Shown here piece by piece: positions 45,302 to 55,133 of a DNA stretch of 64,000 bases. The notes beneath the pieces are model-generated. The model made no database searches. It saw only the letters and a list, made by a program, of their open reading frames with translations, and was not told the DNA's origin. Numbering within the stretch: the stretch's first letter is position 1; each line of letters begins with the position of its first letter. The stretch comes from an uncultured Clostridia bacterium (lineage in GTDB: Bacteria; Bacillota; Clostridia; Christensenellales; CAG-314), in assembly GCA_947570215.1 (NCBI GenBank), contig CANOTO010000002.1, positions 156,667 through 220,666 of the forward strand, read 5' to 3'. The position numbers were made by a program, and so were the translations under genes.

Positions 45302-47239
45302 ATGACGATGCAGGAAATAGTCGATCAACTCAATAAATGGGCGTACGAGTACTACGTGTTAGATAATCCTTCCGTACCTGATACTCGGTATGACGCGCTG
45401 TACGACCAATTGGTTTTGATGGAACGGCAAACGGGGCTTACTCTGCCCGACAGTCCTACTCGCCGAGTCGGCGGACCGCCTATCAAGAATTTCCAACAGC
45501 ACCGTCATTTGCAGCGTCTGTACAGTCTCGACAAGGCTCAAAGCTTCGGTGAGCTTGCCGAATGGGTGGACAAAATCAACAAAGAGATAGGTGAAGCGTA
45601 TTTCAGCGTAGAGATCAAATACGACGGTCTTACCATAAGCGTAACGTATCGCGACGGCAAGCTGGTCGGCGCTTCGACGCGGGGTAACGGTATCGTCGGC
45701 GAAGACGTAACCGAGCAGGTCAAGACTATTCGTTCGGTGCCATTGACTATCCCGTTCAAGGGGTTGTGCGAGCTGCAGGGCGAAGGCATAATGCGATTGT
45801 CGGTATTGGATAAGTACAACGACGCCCATCCCAACGACAAACTCAAAAACGCCCGTAACGCGGCGGCGGGAGCAATTCGCAATCTTGATCCGAAGGTTAC
45901 GGCAAGCCGCAATCTCGACGTCGTTTTCCACAGCCACGGACTGTGCGACGGCTTGGACGTCGGCAGTCAAAGCGGTCTTGTGGACTTCTTCAAAACGTGC
46001 GGAATGAAGACAAGCTATGTTTTTCAAAGATTGCGAACCTTCGACGAAATTCGACGGATTATCGAGCAAATCGGTCGGGACCGTTCCAAATACGACTTTT
46101 TGATAGACGGCGTAGTTATAAAGGTCGACGACTTCGCTCTGCGCGAAGAACTGGGTTATACCGACAAGTTCCCGAAGTGGGCAGTGGCGTTCAAGTTCGA
46201 CGCGGAGCAGGTAATGACGGAACTGCTCGACGTTACGTGGCAGGTTGGGCGTACGGGCAAGCTTACGCCCGTCGGCGAGCTTAGAGCGGTGGAGCTGTGC
46301 GGGGCTACCATCAAGCGCGCCACACTTAATAACTACGGCGACATTTCACGCAAACGGCTCAAACGCGGTTGTTCGGTGTTTGTCCGTCGCAGCAACGACG
46401 TAATACCCGAGATACTCGGAGCCGCCGACGACAACGGTACCGAGATTGTCAAACCCGCCATTTGCCCGGCTTGCGGAAGTCCGCTTCAAGAAGTGGGCGC
46501 GCATCTGTACTGCATAAACGCTACCGACTGCCGTCCGCAGATAGTCGCTCGGCTTTCGCATTATTGTTCCAAGAACGCCTGCGATATAGAAGGTCTAAGC
46601 GATAAGACGGTTTTGCTGTTAGTGGATAAATTGGGCGTACGTTCCGTCGCGGATTTGTATACGCTTACCGAAGACCGGTTGCTGTCGTTGGACGGCATAC
46701 AGCAAAAGAAAGCCGACAATATTCTCAGAGCGATTTCCGACAGCAAAGGGGTGGAACTGTCCAAGTTTATCTTCGCGTTGGGACTGGATAACGTCGGCAC
46801 TGTAACCGCTAAGGACTTGGCGGAACGCTTCGGCAGTATCGACGGATTGTCTACGGCTGCGGCGGAACAGCTTACCGAAATAGATGGCATAGGCGACGTG
46901 GTGGCCGAAGGTATAATACAGTATTTTTGTGAAAAGCAAAATCTCGATATTATATCGCAGTTGAAAGATATCGGTATAAATCCGATATACAAGACCAAAA
47001 CCGTTTCGGGAGCATTTGCCGGCAAGAAGGTTGTCTTGACGGGAAGCCTTTCAGCCTATACCCGCGGACAGGCAGGTCAGCTGATAGAAGAACGCGGCGG
47101 AGAACTGTCCGCAAGCGTAAGCAAATCCGTCAATTTGGTAGTAGCGGGGAAGGACGCAGGTTCAAAGTTAGACAAAGCGCGCTCTCTCGGTATCGAAATA
47201 ATCGACGAAACGCGTTTTAATCAAATGCTCGAAGAATAG
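45302..47239 (+). CDS. ligA: NAD-dependent DNA ligase
   Basis: 645 residues. The active-site Lys is in VEIKYDGLTIS. The zinc finger has CPACGSPL then CINATDC. Helix-hairpin-helix repeats follow, and a C-terminal BRCT domain begins at KKVVLTGSLSAY. The ATG at 45302 is chosen because TAGGAG is about ten bases upstream; the 22-codon extension is not family-like. It follows pcrA by 80 bases, a pairing often seen in Bacillota. Confidence 0.97.
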   Translation: MTMQEIVDQLNKWAYEYYVLDNPSVPDTRYDALYDQLVLMERQTGLTLPDSPTRRVGGPPIKNFQQHRHLQRLYSLDKAQSFGELAEWVDKINKEIGEAYFSVEIKYDGLTISVTYRDGKLVGASTRGNGIVGEDVTEQVKTIRSVPLTIPFKGLCELQGEGIMRLSVLDKYNDAHPNDKLKNARNAAAGAIRNLDPKVTASRNLDVVFHSHGLCDGLDVGSQSGLVDFFKTCGMKTSYVFQRLRTFDEIRRIIEQIGRDRSKYDFLIDGVVIKVDDFALREELGYTDKFPKWAVAFKFDAEQVMTELLDVTWQVGRTGKLTPVGELRAVELCGATIKRATLNNYGDISRKRLKRGCSVFVRRSNDVIPEILGAADDNGTEIVKPAICPACGSPLQEVGAHLYCINATDCRPQIVARLSHYCSKNACDIEGLSDKTVLLLVDKLGVRSVADLYTLTEDRLLSLDGIQQKKADNILRAISDSKGVELSKFIFALGLDNVGTVTAKDLAERFGSIDGLSTAAAEQLTEIDGIGDVVAEGIIQYFCEKQNLDIISQLKDIGINPIYKTKTVSGAFAGKKVVLTGSLSAYTRGQAGQLIEERGGELSASVSKSVNLVVAGKDAGSKLDKARSLGIEIIDETRFNQMLEE

Positions 47240-47296
47240 CGCCTTGCATTATTTCGGCGTATATGCAATTAAAAGTGAAAAGTCAACTTAAAAGAA

Positions 47297-47325
47297 TTGA
47301 AAAAATCGTTTATTTGTGTTATTAT
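47297..47325 (+). promoter_or_regulatory. Promoter of the yicC-to-rsgA gene run
   Basis: TTGAAA, 17 bases, TATTAT, about 60 bases before yicC. All the genes to rsgA follow closely on the same strand without an evident terminator. Confidence 0.65.
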
Positions 47326-47384
47326 ATATAACTAACAAGCTGTCCGCGTACAAATGCGGATAACGTCGTTGTTGAAGGTGTCTT

Positions 47385-48263
47385 ATGAAAAGTATGACCG
47401 GTTACGGCAAGGCTACCGTATCGCGCGATAATCGCGAATTAACGGTGGAGCTAAAAAGCGTCAATCACAGGTTTTTGGATATTTCCACAAAAATACCGCG
47501 CTCGTTTATCGCTTACGAAGACGTAATACGCGGAGGTTTGTCCCAAGGGCTTACCCGCGGACACGTCGACGTGTTCATCAATTACTCCCGTCAGGGAGAT
47601 TCCGACAAAACGGTTACGGTAGATATGTCTATTGCAGCAGGCTACGTAAAAGCCGCAGAGCGTCTTGCCGAAGCTTTTCCAGAGCTTCATTGCGATTTTA
47701 ACGTAAACGCTCTTATGCGCAGCGCGGATGTGCTTGCAGTCGAACAAGCGGAAGAAGACGAGTCGATTGTGCGTGAAATGCTTGTACAAGCGGTGAATGC
47801 CGCGGTCGTCAAGCTCAACGAAATGCGCGAAGCGGAAGGAAACGCTTTAAGAAACGATTTGTTGGGCAAAATCGGCAATGTAGAACGTCTGCTGAACATT
47901 GTTAAACAATGCGCTCCACGTGTAGCAGAGCAATACCGCGACAAACTTACGGCGCGTATTGCGGAAGCGCTACAAGGCGTAGACATAGACGAAGCGAAGC
48001 TCGCCAACGAAGTTTGCTTTTTTGTGGATAAATCCTGCATAGACGAAGAAATTACGCGTTTGACAAGTCATATAGCTCGCGCACGGGAACTGCTTTCCAA
48101 GGAAGAACCGGTCGGACGCAAGCTGGACTTTTTAGCGCAGGAATTTAACCGCGAAACCAATACTATATGCAGTAAGTCGTCCTACTTGGAATTGACTAAC
48201 ACAGCATTGGAAATGAAGAATGAAATAGAAAAAATCCGAGAACAAATACAAAATCTCGAATAA
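47385..48263 (+). CDS. yicC: YicC-family endoribonuclease
   Basis: 292 residues. SMTGYGKA at the start and NHRFLD with the C-terminal EFNRE-NTICSKS are signatures. It is usually near gmk in Bacillota. RemA, commonly between yicC and gmk, is absent here. AAGGTG lies seven bases before the ATG. Confidence 0.94.
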   Translation: MKSMTGYGKATVSRDNRELTVELKSVNHRFLDISTKIPRSFIAYEDVIRGGLSQGLTRGHVDVFINYSRQGDSDKTVTVDMSIAAGYVKAAERLAEAFPELHCDFNVNALMRSADVLAVEQAEEDESIVREMLVQAVNAAVVKLNEMREAEGNALRNDLLGKIGNVERLLNIVKQCAPRVAEQYRDKLTARIAEALQGVDIDEAKLANEVCFFVDKSCIDEEITRLTSHIARARELLSKEEPVGRKLDFLAQEFNRETNTICSKSSYLELTNTALEMKNEIEKIREQIQNLE

Positions 48264-48277
48264 CACAGGAGAAAACA

Positions 48278-48847
48278 ATGGAACAGAACCAAATCGGTAA
48301 ACTTATCATCGTATCGGGTCCCAGCGGAGCGGGAAAAGGAACTATTTGCGCGGAGCTTATGCGTCAAATGCCCGACCTTGTAATGTCTTGCTCTGCAACC
48401 ACGCGCGCGCCCAGACCGAACGAGCGCAAGGACAGAAGCTATTTCTTCGTGTCCACCGAAACTTTTTTGGAAATGGTGCGCAAGGACGAACTGCTCGAAT
48501 ATGACCAACACTTTGAAAACTACTACGGTACTCCCAAGAAGTTCGTTGTCGATATGTTGAATTTCGGCAAGGACGTAATATTGGAAATAGACGTTAAGGG
48601 TGCTTTGCAGGTCAAGCAGAATTACCCCGACAGCATTCTGTTCTTTATCGAAGCCCCCAGCGAAGAAGCTCTGTACGAGCGTCTTATCAAGCGCGGATCG
48701 GAAACGGAAGAAAAAATTCAAATCCGTATGGCGCGCAATAAGTTAGAGCTTGCTCAACGTTACAAATACGACTACTGCATTATGAACGACGATGTCGACA
48801 GAGCGGTAGCGGAAATAATTGCAATTTTGAATGAAAGGAGAAAATAA
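48278..48847 (+). CDS. gmk: Guanylate kinase
   Basis: 189 residues. It phosphorylates GMP to GDP. The P-loop is SGPSGAGKGTI, followed by SCSATTRAPR and RKDELLEYDQHFENYYGTP. AGGAG lies eight bases before the ATG. Confidence 0.97.
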   Translation: MEQNQIGKLIIVSGPSGAGKGTICAELMRQMPDLVMSCSATTRAPRPNERKDRSYFFVSTETFLEMVRKDELLEYDQHFENYYGTPKKFVVDMLNFGKDVILEIDVKGALQVKQNYPDSILFFIEAPSEEALYERLIKRGSETEEKIQIRMARNKLELAQRYKYDYCIMNDDVDRAVAEIIAILNERRK

Positions 48848-48849
48848 CT

Positions 48850-49038
48850 ATGATTACAAAACCGCCTATCGACGAATTAACGGAAAAAGCTGGCGACAAA
48901 TACACGCTTTGCTGCGTAGTATCCAAACGCGCCAAGGAGCTCAACAACAATCCCGAGCTTCCCGCAAACGCTAAGCCCATTTCTTACGCCGCCGAAGAAT
49001 TCGACGACGGTATACTCGCTGTCAGCAAAAAGCTGTAA
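48850..49038 (+). CDS. rpoZ: RNA polymerase omega subunit
   Basis: 62 residues, as in Bacillota. IDELTEKAGDKYTLCCVVSKRAKEL is the start of the omega fold. It helps assemble RNA polymerase. It begins two bases after the gmk stop with AAAGGAG ahead. Confidence 0.93.
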   Translation: MITKPPIDELTEKAGDKYTLCCVVSKRAKELNNNPELPANAKPISYAAEEFDDGILAVSKKL

Positions 49039-49041
49039 TAT

Positions 49042-50220
49042 ATGAAACTGCAAGGTAAAAACGTGGTAATAGGCGTATCGGGCGGCATTGCCGTATACAA
49101 GGTTTGTCAAGTGGTGCGCGGCTTTAAGAAGTTGGGCGCTAACGTAGACGTTATAATGACCGAAAACGCTACCGAATTCGTTACGCCGTTAACTTTCGAA
49201 ACTCTTTCCTGTAACCCCGTAACGGTTGATATGTTTAACCGAAGCGGTCATTGGGAAGTAGAGCACGTTTCGCTTGCAAAAAAAGCCGATTTGCTGCTTG
49301 TTTGCCCCGCAACGGCTAACGTTATAGGCAAGTTTGCAAACGGCATAGCCGACGATATGCTTACAACCACCTTTATGGCGTGCAAAGCTATCAAGGTCGT
49401 ATGTCCCGCAATGAACTGCGCCATGTACGAAAGCGAAGCGTTCCAAACAAATCTTAATACACTTGTAAAACGCGGCGTATTGGTTGTGGAGGCGGAAAGC
49501 GGATTTTTGGCGTGCGGAGACACGGGCAAGGGTCGTATGGCTGAACCGCAGGCAATCGTAGATTACTGCGAAAAATTGCTGCTGCCCAAGCAGGACTTGT
49601 CCGGCAAAAAAGTTCTCGTTACCTGCGGAGCCACGCAGGAAAAGATAGACGACGCAAGGTGTATAACTAATTTTTCCAGCGGAAAAATGGGCGCGGCAAT
49701 AGTGAACTCGGCAATCGAACGCGGAGCGGAGGTTACCGTAATACTCGGCAATCACACGGCTACAATCAATTCGCATGCGAGCGTGGTAAACGTTGAAACA
49801 ACCCGTCAAATGTACGACGAATCGGTCAAGCGCGCGAGCGAACACGATATTTTTATTATGGCGGGAGCTCCCTGCGATTACCGTCCGGAAAAATATTCCG
49901 AAAGCAAAATCAAAACGGACGAGCTTCAAGTTAAATTCGTCAAAAATCCCGATATAGCTGAAAAAATCGGTGAAACGAAGGGTGACAAGTTCCTGTGCGT
50001 TTTTTCCGCGGAAACGGACGATTGCATTGCGAACGCGAGGAAAAAATTATATAAAAAACACGCAGATTTGTGCGTGATGAACGATGTAAAGCATAACGCT
50101 GTATTCGGCAGCGACGTCAACACAGTAACATTCGTCACCGAACAGGGCGAAACTTCGTATCCCGAAATGAGCAAAAGAGCCGTTGCCGACCTGATATTCG
50201 ACAGGATAATCTCCAAATGA
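49042..50220 (+). CDS. coaBC: Bifunctional CoaBC (phosphopantothenoylcysteine synthetase/decarboxylase)
   Basis: 392 residues. The CoaC half has GVSGGIAVYK, the active-site His in VEHVSLAKKADL, and PAMNCAMYE. The CoaB half begins with KKVLVTCGATQEKIDDAR and TNFSSGKMG. It makes 4'-phosphopantetheine for coenzyme A. The stop overlaps the priA start as ATGA. Confidence 0.96.
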   Translation: MKLQGKNVVIGVSGGIAVYKVCQVVRGFKKLGANVDVIMTENATEFVTPLTFETLSCNPVTVDMFNRSGHWEVEHVSLAKKADLLLVCPATANVIGKFANGIADDMLTTTFMACKAIKVVCPAMNCAMYESEAFQTNLNTLVKRGVLVVEAESGFLACGDTGKGRMAEPQAIVDYCEKLLLPKQDLSGKKVLVTCGATQEKIDDARCITNFSSGKMGAAIVNSAIERGAEVTVILGNHTATINSHASVVNVETTRQMYDESVKRASEHDIFIMAGAPCDYRPEKYSESKIKTDELQVKFVKNPDIAEKIGETKGDKFLCVFSAETDDCIANARKKLYKKHADLCVMNDVKHNAVFGSDVNTVTFVTEQGETSYPEMSKRAVADLIFDRIISK

Positions 50221-52415
50221 TATACTCCGTAATCGTAGATATATCCGCAAGCGAAGTGGACCGCATATTCGACTACAAGGGCGAAGGATACGAAGTCGGA
50301 CAGCGCGTGCTGGTGGATTTTGCCAACAGGCAAAAGGAAGGCATAATTATCGGCGTTAAGAACAAAACTACCTGCCCGCCGAACAAACTCAAACAAATAA
50401 TCCGTTCCTTGGACGATTTTACGGCTATTTCCCCCGAACTACTCAGTCTCGGGGAATTTATGCGTCAGGAGTATCACTTGCGCTACGCCGACGTATTGCG
50501 TTTGTTTATTCCTGCCGAAATGCGCGGCAATCGGGTAAAATCGCTCAGTAAAAAACAAGCGTATTTGGCAGACGGGTCCGATTTGGTAGGTATTCTCGAT
50601 TCACTGAAACCCAACGCCGTCAAGCAGCGGGATTTGGTGACTTTTTTGTATAACAACGGAGCAACCCTTACCGAGCGGTTAAACGCCGAATTCGGCAACG
50701 GCGCATTGCGCGCCTTGGAAGAAAAGGGCATAGTCAAAACCAACGATATAGTTTTGCGTCGTACGCCGTATTCCGATATTAAGGCAACAGAGAGCGTTAA
50801 ACGTAATTTACTGCCTATGCAGCAACGCGCGGTGCAAACGATATTGTCCGACCGTCAAGGTCGTTATTTACTGCACGGGGTTACGGGCAGCGGCAAAACG
50901 GAAGTATACTTGACCGTTATAGAGCAAATGGTAGCCGAAGGTAAAACTTGCATTATGCTCGTGCCGGAGATTGCGCTTACGCCCAATATGCTAAGGCAGC
51001 TTCGCGCGCGTTTCGGCGACGCGGTGGCTTTGCTGCACAGCGGCTTGTCTGTCGGCGAACGGTACGACGAATGGTTACGGCTTAAAAACGGCGAAGCGCG
51101 TATAGCAATCGGCGCAAGAAGCGCGATATTCGCTCCGCTGGACAATATCGGCGCAATTATAGTGGACGAAGAACACGACGGCAGTTACATAAGCGATTTC
51201 AATCCGCGTTACGATACGTTGAACGTCGCGGCTTTTCGTGCCAATCAAAACGGCGCGCTAACGGTATTCGGCAGCGCTACTCCCAGCCTGTCAAGCTACT
51301 ATTCCGCAGTTAACGGTGAGCTTACGCTTATCGAAATGCCGGACAGAATAAACTGTCGTCCGTTGCCGACCGTCGAGATAGTGGATATGGCTTCGGAGAC
51401 GCGTATGGGCAATAAAGGTATTTTTTCGCGTCTGCTTAAAGAAAGACTTGCCGAAACGGTAGATAGGGGCAATCAGGCAATGCTGTTTCTCAACCGCCGC
51501 GGTTTTTCTTCCTTTTTGATGTGCGCTAAATGCGGCTACGTGGCAAAATGTACCGACTGTGACGTAAGTCTGACTGTTCACCGCGAAGACAATATGTTAA
51601 AGTGCCATTATTGCGGAAAAAAGTATTATATGCTGTCCAAATGTCCTAATTGCGGCGAACTTAGCTTTCGTCAGGGTAGGATAGGTACTCAGCAAGTAGT
51701 GGATTTATTAAAGGAAATGTTTCCGCAGGTTAACGTCCTGCGTATGGATGCGGATACCACGCAAACAAAGGAAAGTCACGGCAAAATTTTGGAATCGTTC
51801 CGCAAGGGCGAAGCGCAGATATTGGTTGGCACCCAGATGATAGCCAAGGGTCACGACTTTCCTAAGGTTACGCTCGTAGGAGTTTTAGACGGAGACCAAA
51901 GTCTGCATCATTCGGACTATTTGGCTACGGAACGCACCTTCCAGCTCATTACGCAGGTCGCGGGGCGTAGCGGACGGGACGCCGACGTGGGTACGGTAGT
52001 ATTGCAAACGTACACTCCCACGCATTACTGTCTGCAACTTGCCGCCAAGCAGGATTACAAAGGCTTTTATAAACGAGAAATTGCCTTGCGCGAAGCGGGC
52101 GGATTTCCTCCCTTTTGCGAAATCGTGCGCATTTTGTATCAGGGCGAAAAGGAAAAGGACTGCATAGACGTATTGACTGAGCAATTTGCGCAAATAGCTA
52201 ATATCAAAACAGACAATTCCGACGATTTTTTGTATCTCGACAAAATGCGCTGTCCGTTAAAGCGCGCAGAAAAGAAATACCGTTTTCAGATACTGCTAAA
52301 AATCAAACGTAACAACCTAAACGCTCTTTTACAGCGGATTTACTCCGTTTGCGACGGCAATAGAAAGAAAAACGTTCAGGTATTTGTAGAGCGCAATCCG
52401 CAAAATTTATCTTAA
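50217..52415 (+). CDS. priA: Primosomal replication protein N' (PriA helicase)
   Basis: 732 residues. It restarts stalled replication forks. Walker A GVTGSGKTEVYL, DEEH box VDEEHDGSY, and eight cysteines in a paired zinc module (CAKCGYVAKCTDC and CHYCG, CPNCG). Starts by ATGA coupling with coaBC. Confidence 0.97.
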   Translation: MIYSVIVDISASEVDRIFDYKGEGYEVGQRVLVDFANRQKEGIIIGVKNKTTCPPNKLKQIIRSLDDFTAISPELLSLGEFMRQEYHLRYADVLRLFIPAEMRGNRVKSLSKKQAYLADGSDLVGILDSLKPNAVKQRDLVTFLYNNGATLTERLNAEFGNGALRALEEKGIVKTNDIVLRRTPYSDIKATESVKRNLLPMQQRAVQTILSDRQGRYLLHGVTGSGKTEVYLTVIEQMVAEGKTCIMLVPEIALTPNMLRQLRARFGDAVALLHSGLSVGERYDEWLRLKNGEARIAIGARSAIFAPLDNIGAIIVDEEHDGSYISDFNPRYDTLNVAAFRANQNGALTVFGSATPSLSSYYSAVNGELTLIEMPDRINCRPLPTVEIVDMASETRMGNKGIFSRLLKERLAETVDRGNQAMLFLNRRGFSSFLMCAKCGYVAKCTDCDVSLTVHREDNMLKCHYCGKKYYMLSKCPNCGELSFRQGRIGTQQVVDLLKEMFPQVNVLRMDADTTQTKESHGKILESFRKGEAQILVGTQMIAKGHDFPKVTLVGVLDGDQSLHHSDYLATERTFQLITQVAGRSGRDADVGTVVLQTYTPTHYCLQLAAKQDYKGFYKREIALREAGGFPPFCEIVRILYQGEKEKDCIDVLTEQFAQIANIKTDNSDDFLYLDKMRCPLKRAEKKYRFQILLKIKRNNLNALLQRIYSVCDGNRKKNVQVFVERNPQNLS

Positions 52416-52424
52416 ACAAATCAA

Positions 52425-52454
52425 AACGGCGAAGCGCGGTTATAATTCGCCGTT
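52425..52454 (+). promoter_or_regulatory. Hairpin just before the def ribosome site
   Basis: AACGGCGAA / TTCGCCGTT stem with a 12-base loop that ends directly before AAGGAG of def. It could affect def translation or end some priA transcripts; the T-run is interrupted. Confidence 0.4.
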
Positions 52455-52469
52455 AAGGAGATTTTTACT

Positions 52470-52922
52470 ATGGCAAGAAGAAATATCGTAAAGATGGGAG
52501 ATCCGCTGCTTCGCAAAATATGCAAGCCTGTTGAAACATACGATGCAAAGTTGGGTCAGTTATTGGATGATATGAAGGAAACCTTGGACGATGCCGAGGG
52601 GTTGGGGCTTGCCGCTCCGCAAGTGGGAATGCTCAAACGCGTATGCATTGTCAAATACGACGACAAGCTGTACGAACTGGTCAATCCCGTGCTTGTAAAG
52701 AGCAAGGGCAAGTGCGTGGATAACGAAGGCTGTTTGTCCGTTGTCGGTTTTCGCGGATTGGTGGAACGTCCAAAGACAATAGACATAGAGTATTTCGACC
52801 GTAACGGGCAAAAGGTGCAGCTTCACGCGGAAGGCTACTTCGCGCGCGTATTTTTGCACGAAATGGACCATCTCGACGGAATACTGTTCGCCGACAAAAT
52901 GATAAAGAAACTTCCTGACTAA
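52470..52922 (+). CDS. def: Peptide deformylase
   Basis: 150 residues. Metal site: GLGLAAPQVG, EGCLS (NEGCLSVVGFRG) and HEMDHLDG. It removes the formyl group from new proteins. AAGGAG lies about ten bases before the ATG. Confidence 0.97.
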   Translation: MARRNIVKMGDPLLRKICKPVETYDAKLGQLLDDMKETLDDAEGLGLAAPQVGMLKRVCIVKYDDKLYELVNPVLVKSKGKCVDNEGCLSVVGFRGLVERPKTIDIEYFDRNGQKVQLHAEGYFARVFLHEMDHLDGILFADKMIKKLPD

Positions 52923-52933
52923 GGCGGTAAATA

Positions 52934-53863
52934 ATGAAAATAGTGTTTATGGGAACCCCCGATTTCGGCGTTCCTGCTTTGGAAGCAATATCTAAACGTC
53001 ACGAGATTGCGGCTTGCGTATGTCAGCCTGACAAGGTAGGCGCGCGCGGCAAGACGGAATACTGCGCAGTAAAAAAGTTCGCTTTGGCGCACAATCTGCC
53101 GTTGTATCAATTCGAAAAGGTTTCCCGCGACGGCGTGGAAACACTCAAAAGTCTGTCTCCGGACATTATGGTAACGGCGGCTTACGGGCAGATTTTATCG
53201 CAGGAAGTGATAGATATAGCCCCGCACGGAATAATTAACATACACGGATCTCTGCTTCCCGAGCTGCGCGGCGCCGGACCTATCCAATACGCCGTGCTTT
53301 TAGGCTTCGAACGCACCGGAATAACAATACTCAATACTGTCCGAAAGGTGGATGCGGGCGATATAATTTTGCAAAAGGCTTTGGACGTTTTGCCATACGA
53401 AACTAACGGAGAGCTTTTTGCGCGGCTTTCCGTTCTCGGTGCGGAAGCGGTTGTCGAAGCGTTGGAACTGATAGAAAACGGTAAAGCCGTCTACACTCCG
53501 CAGGACGAATCCAAAGCGACGTTTTCCGCTAAAATAACTGCGGATATGGAAAAAATCGATTGGGGTAAACCCGCGCGCGAGCTGATTAATCTTGTGCGCG
53601 CGTTGAATCCTTCGCCCGCCGCGTGGACTACTTGGCAGGGGGCGCGTTTGAAAATTTTCGCTTTGCGCCCTTGCGAAACGCGCTACGAAGGCGCAGCAGG
53701 TCAGGTGGTTATGCGTAGTAAAAAAGCGTTCGCCGTAAACTGCGGCGACGGCAACGCCGTGTACGTTACCGAACTGCAAGCGGAAAACGCCAAGCGTTTG
53801 GACGTTCAAAGTTTTTTGTGCGGCAAGGACGTGCGCTTGGGTACGGTTTTAGGCAATGAATAA
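52934..53863 (+). CDS. fmt: Methionyl-tRNA formyltransferase
   Basis: 309 residues. GTPDFGVPALEAI opens the protein and the formyl-transfer loop is HGSLLPELRGAGPIQ (families usually have HPSLLP-YRGA). It makes fMet-tRNA for translation start. It follows def by 11 bases and its last eight bases overlap rsmB. Confidence 0.96.
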   Translation: MKIVFMGTPDFGVPALEAISKRHEIAACVCQPDKVGARGKTEYCAVKKFALAHNLPLYQFEKVSRDGVETLKSLSPDIMVTAAYGQILSQEVIDIAPHGIINIHGSLLPELRGAGPIQYAVLLGFERTGITILNTVRKVDAGDIILQKALDVLPYETNGELFARLSVLGAEAVVEALELIENGKAVYTPQDESKATFSAKITADMEKIDWGKPARELINLVRALNPSPAAWTTWQGARLKIFALRPCETRYEGAAGQVVMRSKKAFAVNCGDGNAVYVTELQAENAKRLDVQSFLCGKDVRLGTVLGNE

Positions 53864-55130
53864 CGCCTTTTTGAAAAGCTACCAAACCCTTGCGGAAGTG
53901 TACGGCAAAGGAGCTTTTTCTTCTATTACGCTTAATAAAACGCTTGCTTTTTGTAAAAGTCAAGATAAAGCGCTGATTACTAAGATTGTCTACGGAGTGT
54001 TGGATAACGATATCAAGCTTGAATATATAATTTCGCATTACGTCAACAAAATGCCCAAAGGCGACGTTCTTATTTTTCTCAAAATAGGAGTATACTGTTT
54101 GACGGAGTTATCCATTCCTTTTTACGCGGTAGTAAACGATACTGCGGAACTGTCCAAACTTTCGGGCGACAGATATGTAGTTGGCTTCGTCAACGCTACA
54201 CTTAAAAAAATCTCCGCAAGCGTTGCCGATTTCGACGACTATCCCGTCGATCCTTTGGAAAGTCTGTCCGTAAGATATTCTTATCCGTTGTGGGCGCTTA
54301 AAAAGCTTGTAAAGGATTACGGCGCGCAGACCGCGGAACAGATTGTTCGTTTCCGCGCCGAACACGGACAGACCGTGCGTTTTGTAAATAAAGTGGATGT
54401 GGAAGCCGTGGAAAAACAATTGGGCTGTAAGGCGCAAATTACGCCCTTTAACGACGCGTTTATTGTTCAAGGCGGCAACGCAACGCAAAGCGCGTATTAT
54501 ACCGCGCAAAGCTTGTCGTCTATGGCTGTGGCGCGTATTTGCGCGCAAAAGCTGGGCGGCACGGGACGTTTTTTGGACTGCTGCTCCGCGCCGGGCGGTA
54601 AGGTCGTTTACGTAAAGCAGCTTTGTCCCGACATCGAAGCGGTCGCGCGCGATGTCCACCCGCACCGAGCGGAGCTTATTCGTAAATATGCCGACAGAAT
54701 GAAAACGGACGTGTCCGTCGATTGTCAAGATATGACGGTATACGACGAAAGACTCGATAGCGGTTTCGACGTAGTTTTGTGCGACGTTCCGTGTAGCGGC
54801 TTCGGCGTTTTAGATAACCGTCCCGATATCAAACTGTTTCGCGAGAACAAGGATATAAGCGAATTGATGAAGCTGCAATATGCAATTCTTGCAAATTGCT
54901 CTCGTTACGTAAAACGGGGCGGTTATTTGGTCTATTCGACCTGTACGGTGTTTGATAACGAAAACGGACAAAATATCCGCAAATTTTTGAAGGAACACGA
55001 TGATTTTCATTACGGAAATATTCGTCTTGCGGAATTTCCCGATGCAGACGGCGCAAATTTTTACCAGTTTTTACCGCACAAAGACGGCGTTCAAGGTTTT
55101 TTCGTTGCGGTACTTAATAGGGCAGAGTAA
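53856..55130 (+). CDS. rsmB: 16S rRNA m5C967 methyltransferase RsmB
   Basis: 424 residues. An N-terminal NusB-like domain (1-130), then the SAM fold with CCSAPGGKV, DVPCSGFGVLDNRPDI and the catalytic STCTV motif. Overlaps fmt by eight bases. Confidence 0.95.
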   Translation: MNNAFLKSYQTLAEVYGKGAFSSITLNKTLAFCKSQDKALITKIVYGVLDNDIKLEYIISHYVNKMPKGDVLIFLKIGVYCLTELSIPFYAVVNDTAELSKLSGDRYVVGFVNATLKKISASVADFDDYPVDPLESLSVRYSYPLWALKKLVKDYGAQTAEQIVRFRAEHGQTVRFVNKVDVEAVEKQLGCKAQITPFNDAFIVQGGNATQSAYYTAQSLSSMAVARICAQKLGGTGRFLDCCSAPGGKVVYVKQLCPDIEAVARDVHPHRAELIRKYADRMKTDVSVDCQDMTVYDERLDSGFDVVLCDVPCSGFGVLDNRPDIKLFRENKDISELMKLQYAILANCSRYVKRGGYLVYSTCTVFDNENGQNIRKFLKEHDDFHYGNIRLAEFPDADGANFYQFLPHKDGVQGFFVAVLNRAE

Positions 55131-55133
55131 TCT